This document shows, piece by piece, positions 50,674 through 58,922 of a DNA stretch of 64,000 bases. A program made the translations under genes and the position numbers. The DNA is taken from positions 1 to 64,000 of the forward strand of contig NZ_SRMB01000009.1 in the NCBI RefSeq assembly GCF_004745645.1. The letters are read 5' to 3'. The notes under the pieces were generated by a model. It saw nothing but the letters and a program-made list of their open reading frames with translations, searched no databases and was not told the DNA's origin. This stretch comes from Hymenobacter metallicola. Lineage in GTDB: Bacteria; Bacteroidota; Bacteroidia; Cytophagales; Hymenobacteraceae. Positions within the stretch are counted from its first letter, which is position 1; every line of letters starts with the position of its first letter.

Positions 50674-51412
50674 CCCTGCCGAAATTCAGTTGCTCGAAGC
50701 CAAAGTGGCCAAGTTCCGCCAGGAGCATGGGTTAGAGCTTGGAAGTCCCGTTGACTTGGAGCCGTTACTGAAACAGCTTCAGGTCCGCACGGTATTTAAG
50801 CCGCTCGATAGTTCCTTCTCAGGGATGGCCATGAAGTATGCTAACAAGTCATACATGCTGGTCAATTCTGACCACTCGAGGGGCAAGCAGAATTTCACCA
50901 TTGCGCACGAGCTGTATCACCTGTTCATTCAGCACAACTTCGTGCCCCACGCCTCACAGGCCGGGCGTTTCGGTTCCCAAACCGACCCGGAAGAGCGCAA
51001 CGCCGATTGGTTTGCTGCCCTGCTCCTTATGCCGGCTAGTTATATCTATGTCGTGGCTAGTGAAGCAGGGGAGATGGAGCCTCGCATTCAACTAACGTTA
51101 CCAACGGTAGTTAAGCTCGAGCAGGACTTCCAATGCTCCCGCCAGGCATTGCTGGTGCGCCTCGAAAACCTGCGGCTCATTACGGCTGCTCAGAAAGAGG
51201 AATGGGCTCAAAGCCCCGCCGCGTCGGCCCGCCAGTTCGATTATCCTACCGACTTGTACCGTTCTACCCCCCAGCGTGAGGCCATCGGCGACTATGTTGC
51301 GTTGGCCTCACGGCTGTTTGATAAAGAACGGTTGAGCGAAACCCACTACGCTGGCCTGTTGGCTGACTTCGGAGTGGACATTCATTCACTAGGGACGGAA
51401 ACGCCCGACTAA
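50663..51412 (+). CDS. ImmA/IrrE-family metallopeptidase
   Basis: A 249-residue zinc protease starting at GTG inside the XRE gene. The HExxH motif is His82-Glu83-His86 (AHELYHLFIQH), and the downstream acidic ligand lies in DPEERNADWFAALLLMP, as in the ImmA/IrrE family (DUF955). It has no signal peptide. These enzymes cut partner XRE repressors upon stress or element activation. The triplet XRE-protease-PIN suggests it controls release of the PIN protein. Alternatively it is itself the toxic component of an XRE-COG2856-type pair. Confidence 0.92.
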   Translation: MKTSPAEIQLLEAKVAKFRQEHGLELGSPVDLEPLLKQLQVRTVFKPLDSSFSGMAMKYANKSYMLVNSDHSRGKQNFTIAHELYHLFIQHNFVPHASQAGRFGSQTDPEERNADWFAALLLMPASYIYVVASEAGEMEPRIQLTLPTVVKLEQDFQCSRQALLVRLENLRLITAAQKEEWAQSPAASARQFDYPTDLYRSTPQREAIGDYVALASRLFDKERLSETHYAGLLADFGVDIHSLGTETPD

Positions 51413-51422
51413 CCGTGAATTC

Positions 51423-51953
51423 ATGCCCCCCGAAACGTTACCCAGAATCCTCCTTGATGCGGATGTGCTAAGCCACTTTATCAAAGGCGACCAAGCTGGT
51501 TTGCTCAATGTGGTTTTTCCTAATCGGCTAGTCATTCTTGACGAGGTGATGAGGGAGTTGGAACGTGTCAGCCGTTTCGAACAGCCGCTAGAATGGCTCA
51601 TCAAGCTTTCCAACATCACGGTTATCAGCTTTGCCGAAGATGATGAGGTGCTGACGGAGTTTGGCAACCTGCTCAGGCAATACCTGGGGCGTGGCGAAAG
51701 CGCTTGCATGGCAACTGCGCGTTACCACGGCGACTTTATTGCCAGCAGCAACCTCAAGGATATTACTCGCTATTGTCAGCAGCACGGCATCACCTATTAC
51801 ACCACCCTCGATATTCTGCACTTCGCCGTGCAGGATGGGCACCTGACAGTTGAGGAATGTGACGCCTTCCTTGTGAAGATCAAGAAGCTGGGTAGTAGGC
51901 CCGGCTTCGATTCCTATCAGCAGTACTTGAAAGCTGGGCCTCGCTCCCGATAG
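51423..51953 (+). CDS. PIN-like domain protein (putative ribonuclease)
   Basis: A 176-residue protein 10 bases after the protease gene. The PIN-type acidic set is visible: Asp12/Asp14 (ILLDADVL), Glu92 (GRGESACMATAR), and Asp104/Asp113 (GDFIASSNLKDI). PIN enzymes are Mg-dependent RNases, often toxins. The third-gene position with an XRE and ImmA/IrrE protein is not the usual VapBC layout. The protein is longer than typical VapC (about 130). Function as a toxin or defence RNase is inferred. Confidence 0.82.
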   Translation: MPPETLPRILLDADVLSHFIKGDQAGLLNVVFPNRLVILDEVMRELERVSRFEQPLEWLIKLSNITVISFAEDDEVLTEFGNLLRQYLGRGESACMATARYHGDFIASSNLKDITRYCQQHGITYYTTLDILHFAVQDGHLTVEECDAFLVKIKKLGSRPGFDSYQQYLKAGPRSR

Positions 51954-52012
51954 GCGAAAGACTTTTCCAACAAATTAACGGCTCGTAAATGACCTAGTAA
52001 TACCCTGAAAAC

Positions 52013-52047
52013 TAAAAACCGCCCGCCACGGGAGAGTGACGGCCGGC
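52013..52047 (-). terminator. Terminator-like hairpin pointing leftwards
   Basis: On the minus strand a 12-position stem (52047-52036 with 52029-52018, one mismatch) and a 6-base loop are followed by TTTTT. No minus-strand gene lies to its right, so it either ends an unseen short RNA or acts as a block to read-through. The gap 51954-52256 otherwise shows nothing recognisable. Confidence 0.55.
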
Positions 52048-52256
52048 TTCTGAAGTGCCAGTGCAGCAGGCCAGACTTGAGACCTCAAACCTTGCTGTTC
52101 CTGTCCAGGCCCGGGATGTAGCCACCCCGGTACCCTCTTTTTGAAATTGTTCGCGAAAGTAATTGCTTTTACGCAAAGTGCATCTTCGTGTTCAGTTGTC
52201 AGGCTCGGTATGCCCTTCCGCCAAGGGCAATAAATCCCCCAATATCGACAACTGCC

Positions 52257-52478
52257 ATGGGCAAGAATGTTCACGTTACGCCCCGCTCTAACGGCTGGGC
52301 TGTAAAATCCGCCGGCGCGGAGCGCGCCTCCGCCATCAAGCCTACCCAAGCTCAAGCTATTGCTGCGGCCCGCCAGCAAGCTGCCCGAAACGGCAGCGAG
52401 TTAGTTATCCACGGCCGCAACGGCCAGATCAGAGCCAAGGATAGCCACGGTAGCGACCCACGTAATATCCCAGGGTAA
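52257..52478 (+). CDS. DUF2188 small protein
   Basis: A 73-residue basic protein starting MGKNVHVTPRSNGWAVKSAG, with AIAAARQQAARNGSELVIHGRNGQIRAKDSHG. This two-strand/helix/two-strand pattern with a final HG-x-G-x-I is the DUF2188 family, of unknown function. Small DUF2188 genes are frequent in mobile and defence-rich DNA. The start is the ATG at 52257. Preceding sequence in frame has no family match. Confidence 0.8.
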   Translation: MGKNVHVTPRSNGWAVKSAGAERASAIKPTQAQAIAAARQQAARNGSELVIHGRNGQIRAKDSHGSDPRNIPG

Positions 52479-52629
52479 TCCATCACGTGTTCACACCACT
52501 CCTTGAGGGTGGTGCTCCTCGTGCGTCCGTGCAAATGGACTGCCAGGACTCGTGCGTCCTATTCATGCCGTTTTAAGGCTGCTTTTCTTCACTTCCGGCC
52601 AGTTTAGACTGGCCTCGATAACATTCATC

Positions 52630-52827
52630 ATGCAATCAACTCCCCAAGTTACCATCACCAGTGCCCTCAACTTGGCATCAGCTGCTCAAACGGCTCTAAC
52701 CAATCCCGTCGGTGCCGGAGTCAAGCTCTTTCGGACCCTCGATAAGGATACCCAAGCCCTTATCATAGGACTTCTGTCTATTGCGGGTTTGATATACGCC
52801 CTCAACCATCTCACAGGCAAACGCTAA
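52630..52827 (+). CDS. Small membrane protein preceding CBASS
   Basis: A 65-residue protein (MQSTPQVTITSALNLASAAQ...) with one predicted membrane span near the C-terminus (ALIIGLLSIAGLIYALNHL) and a basic end. No family is recognised. It lies 91 bases before the CD-NTase gene in the same orientation, so it may be part of the CBASS operon. The alternative start at 52552 is disfavoured because it adds an unrelated hydrophobic stretch. Confidence 0.6.
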   Translation: MQSTPQVTITSALNLASAAQTALTNPVGAGVKLFRTLDKDTQALIIGLLSIAGLIYALNHLTGKR

Positions 52828-52918
52828 GGGTTTTGCCGGCAGGTGCCGTGTGCATCTGTACCTGCCGGTAATGCTTTCAGCAGTAGCTGCCATTTCTCTG
52901 CCTCCAACCCTCGATTCC

Positions 52919-54160
52919 ATGCCTAATTACGACTACCTCACACCTCCCGAAAGCTTAGCTCAGCGCATTGCTCGCAAGAACGATGTATTCACGCTTCTCG
53001 ACCAGATTGGCCAGGAGCTGGAAATTCCTGAAGGTCGTTACCTCGAAGCCGAAAAGCGTTACCAAAGCGTAATCAGCTGCCTCGACGGCTGTCCCGTACT
53101 CAGCCGGCTCGACCCTCATGCTTTTCCGCAAGGCTCTTTTGCCCTTGGCACTACCGTGCGACCCTTGCACGGTGAGGAGTACGACCTGGATTTCATTTAT
53201 CTGTTGCGTGCGGCACACCCTCAGCTGTACACCGAGCAGCAGATCTATGACTTTCTGCTCTCCCGCCTGAAAAGTAACGGCACCTACGCCAATATGGTGG
53301 AGCTGAAAAAGCGGTGCGTACGCATCGTTTATGCCAACGAGTTTCATCTCGATATAACGCCAGCTGTCAATAACTCGTCGTGCCCGAACGGTAGCATCTA
53401 CGTGCCCGACCGGAAGCTGCGAATTTGGAAGCCCTCCAACCCCGAGGGTTATGTTAACTGGTTCAAACCTATAGCGGCCTTAACTCCGCGCCTCAGCCAA
53501 GCGCAACGCCTATTCTCGGAAGGTCGGCACTTGGTTACGCTGGCTTCGGCCGAGCCCGTGCCCTCGCAGCACGAACCCCGCGGCATTCTACGCCGGGCTG
53601 TGCAGTTTATGAAGCGACACCGCGACGTGTACCGGGAGAACAACCCAGCCAGAGCCGATTACGCGCCCATTTCCATCATTATCACCACGCTGGCTGCGCA
53701 CGCTTACCAGACGGCAATAGGATTGGGTGAATATGAATCTCCGCTCGATGTGCTGAACGCCGTGGTAAGGTTGATGCCGCAGTTCATCGAAGTAAGCCAA
53801 GGGTGGCCGGATAAGCGGATCTATACAGTAAAGAACCCAACGGTGGAAGGTGAAAACTTCGCCGACAAATGGCAGAACGACGAGGACCGGTACTACAGCA
53901 CGTTTATGGCTTGGCACCAAGCCGTTCAGAATGACTTGCTAAAGCTGCAAGACCTGCACGGCCGTGACGCCCTGCAGAAGTCGTTGCAATTGACCTTGGG
54001 CGAGACGGAGGTGAACCGGGTATTCGCTCGTCAGGTGCAGGTGGTGAGCCAAGCCCGCAGCAACGATCAGTTGGCCGTGTCTGCCCCTGCTCGTGCCGCT
54101 ACGCTGAGTGCTACCGCTGCTGCCATGCCGGTACTCCGAAACAATTTTTACGGCAGTTAG
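52919..54160 (+). CDS. CBASS CD-NTase (cyclic oligonucleotide synthase)
   Basis: A 413-residue cGAS/DncV-like nucleotidyltransferase. The active site is complete: Gln71-Gly-Ser (FPQGSFALGTTV), Asp89 and Asp91 (EEYDLDFIYLL), and Asp145 (FHLDITPAV). The C-terminal helical half (about 200-370) carries the usual FMKRHRD motif. On phage attack it makes a cyclic di- or trinucleotide that activates the SAVED effector two genes downstream. The ATG at 52919 begins MPNYDYLTPP; a longer frame from 52850 is less likely. The clade (CdnG/CdnD-type suspected from the effector) cannot be settled by eye. Confidence 0.93.
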   Translation: MPNYDYLTPPESLAQRIARKNDVFTLLDQIGQELEIPEGRYLEAEKRYQSVISCLDGCPVLSRLDPHAFPQGSFALGTTVRPLHGEEYDLDFIYLLRAAHPQLYTEQQIYDFLLSRLKSNGTYANMVELKKRCVRIVYANEFHLDITPAVNNSSCPNGSIYVPDRKLRIWKPSNPEGYVNWFKPIAALTPRLSQAQRLFSEGRHLVTLASAEPVPSQHEPRGILRRAVQFMKRHRDVYRENNPARADYAPISIIITTLAAHAYQTAIGLGEYESPLDVLNAVVRLMPQFIEVSQGWPDKRIYTVKNPTVEGENFADKWQNDEDRYYSTFMAWHQAVQNDLLKLQDLHGRDALQKSLQLTLGETEVNRVFARQVQVVSQARSNDQLAVSAPARAATLSATAAAMPVLRNNFYGS

Positions 54161-54163
54161 ATC

Positions 54164-54586
54164 ATGTTTCAGGGAATTAAATCCTTGTCGCTAGCACAGC
54201 AGCTAGGTGCCCTCCGGAAGGATTGGCCGGAGGGCCAAGGCCAGTTGACTAAGCAAGGCCTCTCGTGGTTAGTTGCGCTACGGCCGACTTCGCTGAGTCG
54301 TACCTACATTATTCGGCTTACCTATTCCTCGCTCAGTGCGTGGCCACAGGTACATGTGGTTAGCCCTTCCCTGCGGGAGTTAGCTGGGGACCGAAAAATT
54401 CCGCACTTGTACTGTCAGCGCACTATCCGCCTGTGCCTATTCACTCCCTGGCTGCGTGAATGGCAGCAGCATCAGCGTCTCTCTCGCACGCTGATACCTT
54501 GGGCCAAAACCTGGCTATACTTCTTTGAAGACTGGCTTATTACCAACGATTGGCAGGGTGGTGGTATCCACCCCGTTGCCGCCTAA
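54164..54586 (+). CDS. CBASS E2-like conjugating protein (short type II)
   Basis: A 140-residue protein 3 bases after the CD-NTase. It matches the lone E2-like component of short type II CBASS: LRPTSLSRTYIIRLTYS, WPQVHVVSPSL, PHLYCQRTIRLCLFTPWLREW with candidate catalytic Cys91, then LIPWAKTWLYFFEDWLITNDWQGGGIHP. In such systems E2 alone, without E1/JAB domains, modifies the CD-NTase C-terminus to boost activity. No E1 domain is present in the window, which defines the short subtype. Confidence in role is high because of the gene order. Confidence 0.88.
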   Translation: MFQGIKSLSLAQQLGALRKDWPEGQGQLTKQGLSWLVALRPTSLSRTYIIRLTYSSLSAWPQVHVVSPSLRELAGDRKIPHLYCQRTIRLCLFTPWLREWQQHQRLSRTLIPWAKTWLYFFEDWLITNDWQGGGIHPVAA

Positions 54587-54609
54587 ACATTGATTATTTG
54601 CAAACGAAT

Positions 54610-55848
54610 ATGGCTTCATCAACTCCTGCCACCGCCAAAGCTCAGCGTACGACCAAAGACCCATCAGTCAAAAAAGAAGCTCAACGCCAGAAACCCAGCG
54701 CCAAGGTTCAAAAGCTACTGTACGTCCGGGCTGGGGGCCGGTGTCAGATATGCAACGATTATGTGCTGGAAAGCACCGATTTAGGGTTTTACCCCTTCAA
54801 TAGAGGCGAAATGGCGCATATCGTTGGCCAAAGCCTCGACGATAAATCCCCTCGTAGCAATTACCCATTAGCAAAGGAACTGCGCGACAACATCGATAAT
54901 TTTCTGTTGCTCTGCGCCATGCACCACCAGACTATTGATAACGCAATTGCACAAAAGAACTTTACTGTCGAGCTGCTGCGTGAAATCAAAAGGCGCCAGG
55001 AAAACCACATTTACCATGTTACCGGGATACCTCACAGCAGCAGTACCTGCATTGTTCGCTTAATTGGCCGCATCCGTGGCAAGACGGTGCAACTCACCGC
55101 TGCCGAATGCAATGGGGCCACACTGCACCATACCACGCCCCGATTTGCCGACTTTGCCTTGGATCTGCATCGGCAGGGTACAGAAATTGATTTAACGTTA
55201 CTGGGTGAACCAGAAGAAGACCCAGAATTCTACTACAGAGGAGCCCGCAAAATCATTGTCGAAAAGTTGGCCATAATTCGCCAGGGCGTCGAAAGTGGGC
55301 ACATTGAACACCTGTCTGTTTTTGGCTTCGCTCGGATTCCAGTACTTGCCTTCTTGGGTTTCAGCCTAGGCAATAAAGTAGGCTCTACCTTGTTTCAGAG
55401 GCGGCGTGTCGATGAAAAGCATTGGCATTGGTTACCGGACGCGCCGGTTCAGAATTTTGAGTGGCTGCCGGTACAAACTGGCTCAAATCCTCTTCACGTT
55501 GCCATTATCGTAAATGTTAGTGGGTCAATTCATCGGCAGGAGTTGCCACCGCACATAGATGATACGTACACAGTATTCCTTATCAGGCCCACTGGTGTAG
55601 CACCTAATCCTGATGCTGTTTTATCTGTAGCTTCTCTGGATGAATTCCGGAAGTGCTATCGTAACTGGCTGGCATACCTGGAAACCGAACATAAGTTTAC
55701 ACCCGCTATCCACCTCTTTCCTGCAGTGCCACCTGCTGTTGCGGTGTCTATAGGCCTGGATTTAATGCCTCATTCTCAGCCTAGTATCGTAGTTTATGAT
55801 CGTATGCCGCATGATTTTTATAACGTGTTAGTGATAAATGAAAAGTGA
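54610..55848 (+). CDS. cap5: CBASS effector: HNH endonuclease-SAVED fusion (Cap5-type)
   Basis: A 412-residue effector. The N-terminal HNH domain (about 30-140) has zinc-type CQIC (45/48), AHI with His70, and LLCAMHHQTID (Cys102, His105/106). The SAVED sensor (about 160-405) has the conserved HLSVFGFARIPVLAFLGFSLGNKV and DEKHWHW. Cyclic-nucleotide binding by SAVED triggers oligomerisation and DNA degradation. The ATG at 54610 lies 23 bases after the E2 stop. It completes a three-gene CBASS with all catalytic residues visible. A weak hairpin (GCTTT-N6-AAAGC) near 55893-55908 may end the transcript. Confidence 0.92.
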   Translation: MASSTPATAKAQRTTKDPSVKKEAQRQKPSAKVQKLLYVRAGGRCQICNDYVLESTDLGFYPFNRGEMAHIVGQSLDDKSPRSNYPLAKELRDNIDNFLLLCAMHHQTIDNAIAQKNFTVELLREIKRRQENHIYHVTGIPHSSSTCIVRLIGRIRGKTVQLTAAECNGATLHHTTPRFADFALDLHRQGTEIDLTLLGEPEEDPEFYYRGARKIIVEKLAIIRQGVESGHIEHLSVFGFARIPVLAFLGFSLGNKVGSTLFQRRRVDEKHWHWLPDAPVQNFEWLPVQTGSNPLHVAIIVNVSGSIHRQELPPHIDDTYTVFLIRPTGVAPNPDAVLSVASLDEFRKCYRNWLAYLETEHKFTPAIHLFPAVPPAVAVSIGLDLMPHSQPSIVVYDRMPHDFYNVLVINEK

Positions 55849-55962
55849 TAAATATTACAATCATCACAAGTAACATTAAAAGCATGCTGTTGCTTTGCGC
55901 GTAAAGCGTAACCCGTTAAAGAAGTTACTAAGAGTATGAGGTTGTTCTCCTGATTACTAAAA

Positions 55963-56925
55963 CTACAAACCCAGCTTCTGAGCTGCATTGTGCTGGCGCA
56001 CATCATCTAGACGGGTGTAACGTCGGATCATTGCCGAGGTTTTATGCTTGGTCTGGTTCATGATTTCGCTGTCATCAGCGCCAGCTAGCTTGGCTACCGT
56101 CACAAAGGAAGCGCGCAATGAGTGAGCGGAGTAATTAGCCCCCAGATAGCGCTGCACCACGGCATTGATACTCTTATCAGAAAGCCGAGCCTGGGTCAGC
56201 CGCTGGCCCATGCGCATCCCAACAAACACCGGTCCGGTGTCGCGGTCCAACACGCGCAACCAAGCCTGCAGGGAACGAATAGGACACACCTTAGCCTCGG
56301 GCGAGTAGAAAATAGCCTTTTCCTCATATTCGCCCAACTGGTTGGTTTTACTTTTAGCAAGAGAGACGATCAAGCAATCCTCTGTAAAGCGCATGTCCTG
56401 CACGTTTAAGGTTGATAGCTCTGAGCGGCGGAAAGCTCCGGTAAAACCCAACAATAATATAGCCCTGTCCCGCAGCCCCGCTACGGTTTCGGTATCAATG
56501 CCGCGCACCAAACGCTTAAGCTGTGCGAGAGTAAACGCTGGCGCCTGCTTTTGCCGCACGCCGTGCACACGGCGTATGCCGTCGAGCAGCACCTGAAACT
56601 GTTTGTTGTCCGTGGCACAATCCAGCCCGCGCAACACGTGTGCTTTGCTGATAGCCGAAAGGTGACGGTGAATCGTCGCCACCTTCTTGCCCGCGTCGGC
56701 CAGGTACGTGACGTAGCCGGCGAGGGCATCCACCGTCGCCGGCACCGGCTCCACATGGTTAGCCTGGCACCAATGCGTAAAGTGCCGCAAATCCGAGGCG
56801 TAGGCCCGCGCCGTGTTGGGTGCGCCCTGTAACCCGGCTTCGACATACCGCGCGGTCTGCTCCGAGAGGCTTGCCAGCGAGTCAGTCGTTCGGGAAGTTG
56901 TTACCTGCAGTGCGTCGGTTTTCAT
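55963..56925 (-). CDS. Tyrosine recombinase / integrase
   Basis: A 320-residue phage-integrase-family recombinase. The SAM-like N-terminal DNA-binding domain covers about 20-120. In the catalytic domain are Arg166 (GAFRRSEL), Lys191 or 193 (LAKSKTN), His268 and Arg271 (SAHSLRASF), His294 (NQTKHKT), and the nucleophile Tyr303 (IRRYTR), so the RKHRHY set is intact. It is convergent with the CBASS operon and its start lies 59 bases from the perfect palindromic site at 56984-57018. It probably mobilised the defence island. Confidence 0.95.
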   Translation of the reverse strand: MKTDALQVTTSRTTDSLASLSEQTARYVEAGLQGAPNTARAYASDLRHFTHWCQANHVEPVPATVDALAGYVTYLADAGKKVATIHRHLSAISKAHVLRGLDCATDNKQFQVLLDGIRRVHGVRQKQAPAFTLAQLKRLVRGIDTETVAGLRDRAILLLGFTGAFRRSELSTLNVQDMRFTEDCLIVSLAKSKTNQLGEYEEKAIFYSPEAKVCPIRSLQAWLRVLDRDTGPVFVGMRMGQRLTQARLSDKSINAVVQRYLGANYSAHSLRASFVTVAKLAGADDSEIMNQTKHKTSAMIRRYTRLDDVRQHNAAQKLGL

Positions 56926-56983
56926 GTGACCTATATATAAAGGAGTAGCCTGGCGAAAAACGGCTCGAAAAGCGAATATACGT

Positions 56984-57018
56984 ATAGGTTCCGATAATTA
57001 AAAGTTATCGGAACCTAT
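56984..57018. repeat. Recombinase-type palindromic site B (right island edge)
   Basis: Perfect 14-bp inverted arms (ATAGGTTCCGATAA at 56984-56997 and its complement at 57005-57018) surround a 7-base spacer, TTAAAAG. It lies directly upstream of the tyrosine recombinase gene. It shares arm and spacer geometry and the CCGATAA/TTATCGG core with site A, 24 kb to the left. It could also be an operator of the recombinase gene. Confidence 0.65.
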
Positions 57019-57074
57019 GACTCTCGTCCGGTTGACTGTGGCTATACTTTTTGCCTCAGGTCTGGAAGAGATTT

Positions 57075-58667
57075 TTACTCTATCACCAGGCGTTGCGTCG
57101 CCACGTACCCCTTTGGTCCCTCTACACGCACCAGATATAAGCCGGCCGGCTGCTGCTTTAGCTCTACCACTAGCTCACCGTTGGTACCGCTAACGGGTTT
57201 GTGATTCGTCGTACGACCAGTCGCGTCGACCAGCACCAGCTGTAGGCCCTGGCGTGGAGCAGTCTCATCAAGTCGCACCGTCACAGTGGTGCGGGCTGGG
57301 TTTGGGAAAAGCGATACTTCTACAGGGCGGCGACTTGGTGTTGCCGGAAGGAAGGTACCGGTGTTACGCAGCACGGCCACTGTTGAGCTAGAGTAATTGA
57401 CGGTAGCAATATCCAGCCGGCCGTCACCGTCCGCGTCGTTTAGCGCTACATCGTGTGCGCTAAGTCCCCCACTGGCAAAATGCCGAAACCCTGCTGGAAA
57501 TATACCGGGGGCCGCTGCCGAGTTTACTAAAACCCCAACGGTAGAGCTGATCGAATTAATTACATAGCTTCCTGTAACAATGTCCACCTGCCGGTCCCCA
57601 TTCATATCACCCAGCTCGACGCTGTAGGCTGCTTGTGCACCGGTGGCGTACGTTGTGGCCATAGCGGGAAATACACCCGGCGTTGTAGTTGAGTTCAGCA
57701 ATACCCCGACCCGGGCGTCGTTGCCCCCGGCTACCACAATGTCAGCTCGTCCATCTGCGTTTACGTCTCCAACGGCTAAATCCTGGGGGTACGATGCTCC
57801 ACTACCGTAGCTCACCACCGGGGCAAATGTTCCAGCAGGCGCAGCCTGGTTGAGCAGTACACCAATTTTTCCAGTACTGCCCCCACAGACCACCAGGTCC
57901 AGCCACCCGTCGCCATTGACGTCACCCAGAGCCACACCGACAGCATTGTTGCCGCCGGTAGCATAGGTCGTGGCAGTAGCCGGGAACATGCCCGGAGCGG
58001 CAGCCGAATTCAGCAGCACCCCCACGGTACCACCATTTAGGTTAAGCCCAACAATGTCCAGGTGCCCGTCCCTGTCAATGTCGCCCACGGCAAGGCTGCG
58101 CGGATTTCCCTGGGTGAAAAGTATGGTCGGTGGGAGGAAGGCACCCGGGGCAGTGCTGGAGTTTAGCATTACGGCAATCCCTCCATTCCATTGCAGGGCA
58201 GCCAAAATGTCGGGAAGCCCGTCTTCGTTCACGTCGGCTAGGGTGACACGGATGGGAAATGAGCCTATGGCGTACGAGAGGGCCGGAGCAAAGGTGCCGT
58301 CCAGCTGCGAGAGTAGCACATTTACTGAGCTAGCGTAGGAGCAGGTAACCACTAGGTCCGGTCGGGTGTCTCCGTTCACATCGGCCAGGGCAACCCCCTG
58401 TGGATTGTCACCAACAGGATAGACCATCGGCGCGCCAAAGCTTTGTGCATGCGTTAGTGGTAGCTGACTGCCGCAAAAGAGTAATACTAGGGCTATCAGC
58501 CTGTAAAGGTTGCTACCGTAGAGGAATCGGACTGATACCAAGGGTAAAGTATATAACGAGCCAGCAAAAACTACTAGTAACGGGACTGCTCGCAAGCTAC
58601 GAAACGGGGGCTGCAGAAAGAACTTTTTGACTGGAATGCGCCGGGAGAGGCTCCACAGGTGTACCAC
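57075..58667 (-). CDS. Secreted FG-GAP/VCBS-repeat protein with T9SS sorting domain
   Basis: Up to 530 residues. Seven FG-GAP/VCBS calcium-binding repeats can be counted between about 85 and 430 (each like ALGDVNGDGWLDLVV). The end is a T9SS type A sorting domain (VSLFPNPARTTVTVRL ... LVLVDATGRTT ... QPAGLYLVRVEGPKG). A signal-peptide-like stretch (LYRLIALVLLFCGSQLPLTHAQ) lies about 55-76 residues in, so the true start is probably later than 58667, perhaps a non-ATG codon. It is expected at the cell surface or released, for binding or adhesion. It lies between palindromic sites B and C. Confidence 0.88.
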   Translation of the reverse strand: MVHLWSLSRRIPVKKFFLQPPFRSLRAVPLLVVFAGSLYTLPLVSVRFLYGSNLYRLIALVLLFCGSQLPLTHAQSFGAPMVYPVGDNPQGVALADVNGDTRPDLVVTCSYASSVNVLLSQLDGTFAPALSYAIGSFPIRVTLADVNEDGLPDILAALQWNGGIAVMLNSSTAPGAFLPPTILFTQGNPRSLAVGDIDRDGHLDIVGLNLNGGTVGVLLNSAAAPGMFPATATTYATGGNNAVGVALGDVNGDGWLDLVVCGGSTGKIGVLLNQAAPAGTFAPVVSYGSGASYPQDLAVGDVNADGRADIVVAGGNDARVGVLLNSTTTPGVFPAMATTYATGAQAAYSVELGDMNGDRQVDIVTGSYVINSISSTVGVLVNSAAAPGIFPAGFRHFASGGLSAHDVALNDADGDGRLDIATVNYSSSTVAVLRNTGTFLPATPSRRPVEVSLFPNPARTTVTVRLDETAPRQGLQLVLVDATGRTTNHKPVSGTNGELVVELKQQPAGLYLVRVEGPKGYVATQRLVIE

Positions 58668-58769
58668 ACTCCACTGGGGTGGCCTGCATTCCTACCTACT
58701 ACGCCTCTTCCTTTGCCCCGTATGCTGGCAGTGAAACGCAACTTGTTACTCTTAACGCCTACTAGACCG

Positions 58770-58804
58770 ATAGAATCCGACAGGACTTACTTATCAGAAC
58801 CTAT
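58770..58804. repeat. Degenerate recombinase-type site C
   Basis: ATAGAATCCGACAG (58770-58783), 7-base spacer GACTTAC, TTATCAGAACCTAT (58791-58804). The right arm matches site B at 13 of 14 positions and the left arm at 10 of 14, with the same 7-base spacing. It may be an old or half-functional attachment site. With site B it brackets the FG-GAP gene. Confidence 0.5.
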
Positions 58805-58922
58805 TCGTAAGGATCGATAAGTAAACATTACAAATCGGGATTGAAATGATGATACAGATAATTTTGTGTACGAATTGTGATTATCAATTTGCAAATTGCA
58901 AAATGAAAATTAATTAACCAGG

